Positions 57,147-64,000 of a stretch of 64,000 nucleotides of DNA are shown one piece after another; positions within the stretch are counted from its first letter, which is position 1; every line of letters starts with the position of its first letter. A program made the position numbers and the translations under genes. This DNA comes from Agapanthus africanus (taxonomy: Eukaryota; Streptophyta; Magnoliopsida; Asparagales; Amaryllidaceae): assembly GCA_030015575.1 (NCBI GenBank), contig JASDDO010000018.1, positions 377,079,908 to 377,143,907 of the forward strand, given 5' to 3'. The notes beneath the pieces are model-generated. The model did not search any database. It was not told the DNA's origin and worked only from the letters and a program-made list of their open reading frames with translations.

Positions 57147-59271
57147 TGTTGGAGATAGTGCCCTCAGAGTCAATTATTAGATCACAGGCACATGATTGCA
57201 ATGATTGAGGGAGGACCTATCCCGGTAGGACAGTCTTACTCAAGATGATAGTATGCTATCTGGTTTATCTTTATCATCGTGTACTGCTTTAGGTGACCTT
57301 GCAAGTCGCTATTACACGTTGATAGAGCCTCTAGGATTCTTGCTTGACTACCAGCAGTATGAGGGCGATCATATACGTGGGAGCTGGGGTCTATAACCAC
57401 ATCCTTAAAAGGTCTCTAGTCGTGGGAGTTTCGAGACAGGGCATCGATACTCCAGAGTAGACTAGTGTATACAGTCGAGACCCCGACGAGGGGCGGTGGC
57501 CGGTCTCACAAGCCACTGGTGTCAGTTGGTTCACCTAAGATGTATACAGGTGCTCATTTGGTTATGAGTACACCGGACAGGACTCGCCGGGAACATGCTA
57601 GTTGGTCTTATACCTGACGTCAGATAGCAGTTCCCTGGTGACATGTGTACAGGTTAGTTCATCGACCTGAGATCGTCATTTGTCTCGTGTGAGTTCCCAC
57701 TGTGCTTTGATTACTACCCTACCACGCTCAAAGGAGACGTGCAAACAGGTTTTAGTTGGGTACAGTCCCGAGCCACATGGAGGCAGTGAGCGGACCTGCA
57801 GGGGTTCGTCTCTCCCGGTATTGGGGGTGAGGTCACGCTGTGTCTAGGAGAGCCATTACACGAAGTCCTTGGCCAAGGCAGGAGATTTACTGGTAGGTAT
57901 TCCAGTAATATCTCAGGGTGTTCTGGGCTACACTCCGACACGACTTGTACCGCTTTTGGGGGTCTGACTTTTACCAACCCCCTAGGCCCGCCATGTGATG
58001 CTCATAGACGAACGGACCGGACTGTACGGATTTTGTCACTGGCAGGCTCAGTAAGGTGTCAGGATGAGTTTGCTCATCGACGTCCCTTTTGGTCAATAGC
58101 TGGTAGCCCGTCACGTATGGCTAATACCTCTGACGTGCTAGTGGTTAAATCCACAGCCATAGTATTGATGAGTCTTTAGAGTCCACCACACACAGTTACT
58201 CAAGTTTCGGGCGAAACGCTGTAGAGGCCGTATGGAGATATGGCAGGGTTCGATCTTATCCGTGCGGTATTGCACGGATCATGATCGGACGGATTTTACT
58301 AGCCGGCTTTGGTTTAAGCCGGATCCTAGTATTAGACAGTGTAGATTTTATCTCTTTGCATTTGTGTTCAGTGGGAATACAAATGCGGGTATGTATATAC
58401 AGTCGCGGGGTTTTCCTGTAAATTATTACGGGATCAGTTTTCTGAAGTTGCCAGTTTGCTTTCCGGTTTCGGCCGTTTTCCTTTGTTGCTTCTCGGCCGG
58501 ATTTTTGTGGTGGAGGTGCTAATTTGCAAGTTCGCAAATTAGCATTAGTGGAGGGGGTATTTGTGAAATGAAAGATTATGATAGCATCTTTTGATTCCAT
58601 TCTTTTCTTTCATCTTTTCTGTCATTAATGAGATTAGAGTTGATTAGAAATTGAGATGATGTTGTTATCATCACTTTTGGATGTGGTCACCCTTTGCTTT
58701 TCCTACACTCACCTCCCTTCTTGGTTTTTGCTTATTATCCTCCACCATTTTGATGATGAAGGGGCCGGCCACTTTTGGGAGAGAGACAGAGAGGTTCATT
58801 TTTTATGAGGGAAATTTGATTATCTCATTTTTGCATGCTTCACATATTCATCCACCCCACTCCAAAGTCCATTGCTCATTCCTCCATCAAAGGAAACTTC
58901 ATAACCCCAAAGAGATAAGTCACTACACTTGCCTACAGCATTCCTTGGACGCGTCGGCTAGCCAACTTCGTGCCCGAGTTGCCTCGGTCCAGAGGTTGGA
59001 GCCCGTAAAAGAACCCGGCTATGTGGTGCCCGTTTCGACGAGGAGGCGACGACCGGAGATTCCACGAGGAGATCGGAGTGGACGCGAAGACCGAAGGACA
59101 CGGATGGCTTGGTATAGCCTTCTATTCATCTTTCTATAGTTTGCTAGGCTTAGGTTAATGGCCCGATCCGGGATTTTAGTGCGCGGTAGTGCCGGTTTTC
59201 TAATTTGAAAAGTTTTTCATTTCCGCACTCCGGCGTCGGATTGACGGCCAGGGCGCCGCCGTGCACTTACA
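57147..59271 (+). repeat. copia E 5' LTR
   Basis: It is 2125 bp, ending GTGCACTTACA. Shared copia LTR blocks include ATCGATACTCCAGAGTAGAC, CCGGACTGTACGG and the hairpin GCCGTA/TATGGC (58227-58244). It also has GTTTCG-GG-CGAAAC (near 58205-58218) and a perfect 10-bp inverted repeat GCTAATTTGC/GCAAATTAGC (58518-58543). A 152-codon open frame at 58681-59139 has no recognised domain. Confidence 0.86.
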
Positions 59272-59272
59272 T

Positions 59273-59285
59273 TGGTATCAGAGCC
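59273..59285 (+). other. copia E primer binding site
   Basis: TGGTATCAGAGCC one base after the LTR end. Confidence 0.93.
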
Positions 59286-61579
59286 ACGCCATTAACCTAG
59301 TCTAGCTTGCTCTAACGTGTTTACAAATTCGATCGAACGGATTTTCAAAAAACCGTATTTCCATGTCGTACTTTCTGTCGAATTTTTCTGTGCTCTAAAA
59401 ATTATTTGGTACATTGGAAAATTACGTGCAGGGTTTTTTATGAATTCTGGGAAAATTTGGTACGCTGATGTTACTGTAGAGCGTCGGTTTAGCGGTCAAA
59501 ACCACGTTTTGGCCGCGGAACCGCCGCCTTTTTGTGGCCAAACCGTACCAAATTTTCACAGTAGGCTTCTGACATGGAAATAGGGTTTCTGGTATATTCT
59601 TTTTGGGCCCAGATGTTTTTGAGTGCTGCAGTTGTGCTTGGGGGCCCACTTCGGAAAATTCAGTCGATCGAAAATTTTAAACATGTTAGTTCACAGTATT
59701 TACATTATATCTGCGACCGTGAACGTCACTCGATTGGTAAATCCAGTCTATCTGCTATAGCCCTTTTAGACGGATTTGCGAACGTGACATTCACGTTGAT
59801 GTTCTGTGTTGTGCTGTGATGTTGCGGATCGGTCGTGGGGGATAGCCTGGATGCAATGTTAGTACAGTTTTGTTTTATATGTACTTTTGATATTGCGGGG
59901 CGAGCGTCCGACATGTGGACTGCCGTTACTGCCTGTTTGTATATTATTCTTTTGGGGCACGACCGGGTCGAGGTCGATGTACCCGTTGTATGTATATTTT
60001 ACTTTCTGTACTAGGATTACCCCAAGGTAGGGTGCACGGATAGCCGGGTTCTAGAGGGCAACAAGCCCGCATCTCATGGCATTGAGACGGAGGGGGCTTT
60101 ACTCTAGAATTGGCGGGCTATTTGCCGCACTCGTAGGGGGTACAGGTTGACCCAGGAGGGGTGCCCAAGTTACCGGATCCCGTGAAGTGCTGGGTGGTCC
60201 ATTCACGTTGCTGAAGGGGGCTACCTCGCTTCAGGTTTTGGCGGGTAACTTGCCGCGCCCGTAGGGGTCTAGGATTTCATTGCACAGGCTATCCACACGA
60301 CCAGGGGAACGTCGGGTTTCAGTACCAGCTCTATGAAACCCGGGGATCCCAGATATCTGTATTGTTCTGTGATGCTTATTACATTTCTGTGATGTTGCAT
60401 TTTATCACGCATTGAGCGAATATTATATATTGATATATATACTAGTAGATGTTGTATATGTTTTGCACCCGCGCTAGTCCAGTCCCCGCTCTGTCGTTAG
60501 TTAAGTAACCTAACGGGTGATGACGGGACCCAGTGGCGAATGCGGGTGGCATATACGTACATCGTATTTTCGTTCTTTATTGGTGTGACCAATTGATGGG
60601 ACTGCGTTGATTCGGATCAATGCAAGCTAAATAAACCTATTATGATGTTGTTGGAACATTTTTCAAAAAGCTATTATTGCAAGGACGTTCTCTTTTGTTT
60701 TGCATCGTGGTATTCAGTTGGAATATCCTGCTCCTCAGTCGACGAGGCAAGGGCCGAGATCCCTTCACCGGGAGTGACCCCTTGGACAGAAGTTTGCGTC
60801 AGGGCAATAACTTCACTATAGCCGATTACTTTTGCTTTGCATCGTGGTATTCAGTTGGAATATCCTGCACCTCATTCTACGGGGAAAGAGCCGAGATCCC
60901 TTCACCGGGAGTGACCTCTTTAGCAAAGGTTTTCGCCACTATATTTTTAAAATCTATCCGGTTCCTTCAACGATATCAAGTTCATTACGTTAAAGGTTTT
61001 CGCCAGAAACCATTCGTAGCCCTCCGTCGTTTCATATGGATAGTCAATAGTATTCAAGCTGTGTTTGTTGGCCATAGTCAAGGCACAGTGATTGGTAGCT
61101 GTTGGATATTCATATGCAGCATAGATAGATGCGTTGGTTTGGGACAGTCGTATAGCCTTGTTGGCCCTAGTCAAGGGCTTGTACGGGTGGGTTCAAATTA
61201 ACCTGGACAATGACGGGTAGAACTTGACATGTGACTTATGATTTGTTGGCCTTAGTCAAGGTCATAAGAGCATGGGGTAAAAATCCACATCGGGAGTTTC
61301 TAAAGAAACTGAAACTTGCCAGATATGCGCATACCTTCTGGAGTGTGATAACGTGAGAGGATTCCATCACGTTATCATGCGATGATAGTTGGATCCCTAT
61401 TCCTACTGATGAGTTGGTTTACTCCTCGGGTGATCCCGACTAATTCTTCTTTTAGGTTTGGAGGAGAATTTGACGTTACAGTGGGAGGTTTCCTGATTAG
61501 ATAAAGTGATAACCATTCTGATCTAGGTTAGAGTGCACGCTGAGTGTTTCTTTTCTCTCTCTCTCTCTTTGGCAGCGAC
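59286..61579 (+). other. copia E leader with ordered hairpins and a duplicated module
   Basis: AAAATTTGGTACG/CGTACCAAATTTT, 13 bp perfect (59452-59464 with 59544-59556), encloses GGTCAAAAC/GTTTTGGCC. The nested-stem module occurs twice: ATAGCC/GGCTAT with TTCTAGAG/CTCTAGAA (60040-60121), and AAGTTACC/GGTAACTT with TGAAGTG/CGCTTCA (60167-60251). The ~95-nt module is also doubled (about 60690-60785 and 60831-60926). Three loops lie at 61068-61083, 61161-61176 and 61246-61261. AGTTTC/GAAACT is at 61295-61316. A long CT tract and TTGGCAG end just before the gag ATG. Confidence 0.74.
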
Positions 61580-64000
61580 CATGACCCGACCTTTGACTAT
61601 GACTCAGTGACCAAAATTAACCGAACCTTCTTATAAGACTGGCTTTTGGATTGTCAGAGTTGCAAACCTCATTACCACTCCTACTTTTACCCTTTTCTCC
61701 AGGACACCCCGTATTACTACGAACGTCCACTTCCAATGGACAAAACCATCGTATGGTTATATACGAACTCGAAGGAATTCGAGGATGGTTTCTGGTTCTG
61801 GAGAAAACGAATAGGACTATTCAGTTGTCTTTTCCTTTTACCTTCTCTCAGGTTGCGAGTACTCCTTGGTTTAGGAGATAGTACACCTATTACGCAAATT
61901 GGATAGTCGTCTTCCAAACCATAGGCAGGTGCCGACCGGTTGGGAATGAAGAAAACCAATTAGCCTAAACGGTGTACAGAAGGTATTAAGTAAAGACAAA
62001 GCAAGGGATTAGTAAGAGGGAAAAGTAAATTGCGACTACTATTCACGACCAAACCAAGTATTTCTTCGCCAATCCTAAATCACCTTTGTATTTCTCCAGG
62101 ACACTCCGTATCACTACGAAGATCCACAGTTTATTGGATTCTCCATCGTATGGTTATATACAAACTCGAAAGGAACTTGTTCCAGTTCGGGGATGGATTC
62201 TGGTTCAGGAGAAATAGGGATAAGGTTTATTCGGTTGTCTTTTATCTTCACCTTCTCTCGCATTGCGAGTGTTCCTAGGATTAGGACAGTACACCCATTA
62301 TGCTTTTTGGATAGTCTTCTTCCAAACCATAGGCTAGTGCCGAACGGTAGGGAAGGAAGAAAACCATTTGGCCTAAAGGGGTGTACAGAAGGTAATGACT
62401 AAAGACATATAAAGGGATTTGGAAAGATGGCAAAGAATTATACGGTTACAGTTGCGAATCTGGATAATGGAAAAGGCATTACTAGGAATACCGGAATACC
62501 CCGTCGAAACATTTCAATATTTCAGTTTCACTGTGTACTGTTAAAAGAAAACTGATTTCCCAATTAGACACTTGGTCCAGGGTATGTATTTACCAGGTAT
62601 GATTCTCACATCTGTATGGTTTTATAGATGATGAGTGGGAGTAAGTTATTGGGAATTAGGTGATCATCCTCATTATATCGGAATTCGTTGTAATTGGTGA
62701 TATTTGAAGAAATCGCCTGGGCTGTTTGCCGGACGGTAAATATTTGGTTTTGAATATCCGTTGTTATGCACCAATTTCAAATTGATATATATGTACGTCT
62801 ATTTTTATAGAGTGAGATATAACTTTTTGAAATTATGTCGGTGACATTTACCTATATCAGTGGATGGTTAGGTAAGGAGCATTAAACAGCGGTGTAATTT
62901 TTCTTAACCATAAGTACAGTTTTCGACCCACGACACATAGGGAATGAGTTATTAGACTCAGGGGACTTATACAGAGTATTGTATATTGTCCAGTAGGACA
63001 GAGGGGTTGGTCCTCGTACTATATTCGGTTTACTTATGACTTCTCTAGTTTTTAGACAAGTGTTTCGTAGAAACACAGGGTCCAAGTTTTGAGAAGTTGT
63101 AGGTATAAGAGTAAAGTAGAGAACCAAGTATTGCAAGTATCGGGATTCTTCAAGGTGATCGAAGATGTAGATACTTGTGAATGGTATTCAGTTGATAGTA
63201 ATGATTAAGAGAACATGCTTCTCTTTCAGGTTACTCATAATTGGAAGCACTCCTAAGTTGAGTAACGCTGATCGGCCTCTCTCCATTTAGTTGACATGCA
63301 CTGGGGACAGCTGCATGATTTGAATCTGGTTCAATTAAATCAGTGCCTGTGGTTCTATATTAGATATAGAACAGTTCATATCTTAACGATGTTAAGGTAC
63401 GGGGAGTTGTCCGGTTTATGCTTAAAACCAGACTCTGGATGACTCAAGGCACGTTTCTGTAATGGCTGTTTGTGGGTTGACCCAGGCTATGACGAGGATT
63501 GACTTTCTACCATCTGGAAGATCAATAGTGATATTGTTCTTGACTCGCCACAGTTTTAACAAAAATGGATTTTTTCAGAAAACAGTAGTGGGAGTATGGT
63601 AGAACTGGAAGTGATTCCAGAACCGCAAACGATTACTGAAGATTTGATAAGAACCTAAAGATTCAATCTAGTTTGACATTCCATTGGCCACTCCGCAGAT
63701 ATGGTGGGTAATCTCAGGCACTCGAGAGGTACTTCGGTATGCTCAAGGACGGTGGCAGGGAGGTTCTTGTTTACCCAGACTTGCCATTGTTGTTGTTCCA
63801 GACTGTGAGACCCGGCAGGAGGATGACTATAGCGTCGTTCTAAACTAGTTTTAGAAGTGTACGTCTATATGACTCTGCCGGAGGGTTGTCGTGGTCAGTG
63901 GGAGCAGCGGAAGCATGGTGGACAAGTGGCTCATGTCTATTTATAGACTAAAGCAGATATAGCGGAGATAGATCATCTATTTCTGATTTGACAGTCATAG
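61580..64000 (+). pseudogene. copia E gag-pol, heavily decayed, with a 397-nt duplication
   Basis: The ATG near 61581 starts a gag-like MTRPLTMTQ, then a stop. A segment at about 61676-62010 is repeated about 397 bases later (62085-62415), sharing AGGACAC(C/T)CCGTAT, ATCGTATGGTTATATAC and CTTCCAAACCATAGGC. Later, scattered stretches recall copia pol in the right order: YDSHIC (protease, near 62600), EPQTITEDL-like text near 63620, RYFGMLKDGG near 63730, and SGSSG with SIYRLKQ (RT, near 63900-63960). Stops are frequent in all frames. The right end is cut by the window. Confidence 0.7.

Larger units (their letters stand above)
57147..64000 (+). mobile_element. copia element E, decayed (runs off the right edge)
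   Basis: It is inserted in D's leader after TCTAG (57142-57146, presumptive left target duplication; the right copy is not in view). It has a 5' LTR, PBS, leader and a gag-pol so mutated that only motifs survive. The LTR starts TGTTGGAGATAGTGCCC, diverged from the TGTTAGTG start of B and C, so E belongs to another subfamily. Confidence 0.82.

Noticed and set aside
58681..59139. 152-codon open frame in the E LTR
   Set aside because: No domain, no equivalent in the B or C LTRs, and it overlaps an LTR region. It is likely chance.
1..64000. Host protein-coding gene, tRNA or rRNA
   Set aside because: Every coding stretch with recognisable motifs belongs to a retroelement. The TGGTATCAGAGCC sites are primer sites, not tRNA genes.

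Overview
This is plant nuclear DNA made almost entirely of nested LTR retrotransposons. I found no host gene, tRNA, rRNA or CRISPR array. The evidence is two retroelement classes with plant-type tRNA-iMet primer binding sites (TGGTATCAGAGC): Ty1/copia elements with about 2 kb LTRs and about 2 kb untranslated leaders, and a Ty3/gypsy chromovirus whose integrase is followed by a decayed chromodomain. The species cannot be told from the window.

Layout. 1-5040 (minus strand): interior of copia copy A (pol, then a long structured leader), with its 5' LTR at 5041-7253. That LTR also abuts the 3' end of a second decayed copia pol (7254-8645), so two copies share one LTR. 8646-16080: a non-coding, palindrome-saturated repeat region (called X) with several tandem arrays. 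16081-17650 and 54030-54251: one minus-strand copia LTR (F) split by chromovirus G1 (17651-54024, target duplication ACTAC). G1 is itself split twice. A minus-strand solo LTR, S (24933-39360, duplication GTGTC), sits in its integrase and is in turn split by complete copia B (27028-36784, duplication GTAGT). Complete copia C (41449-51878, duplication ATATA) sits in G1's 3' LTR. 54252-57146: LTR end and leader of copia D, interrupted by copia E (57147 to the window end), whose gag-pol is badly decayed.

Coding state. C is the best preserved: gag, protease, integrase, RT and RNase H are all present, broken by one frameshift and one nonsense codon. B has several breaks. A has lost gag. E and G1 are heavily decayed.

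Most interesting signal. The copia leaders (A-E) carry an ordered set of hairpins whose arms differ between copies yet stay complementary. They include three consecutive stem-loops that each present TTGGCC-N4-TCAAGG, where the N4 centre is alike within a copy and different between copies. This looks like a conserved genomic-RNA structure (packaging or dimerisation is my inference). Region X independently shows dozens of short palindromes with variable arms, and a ten-unit array of hairpins with constant loops and changing stems.
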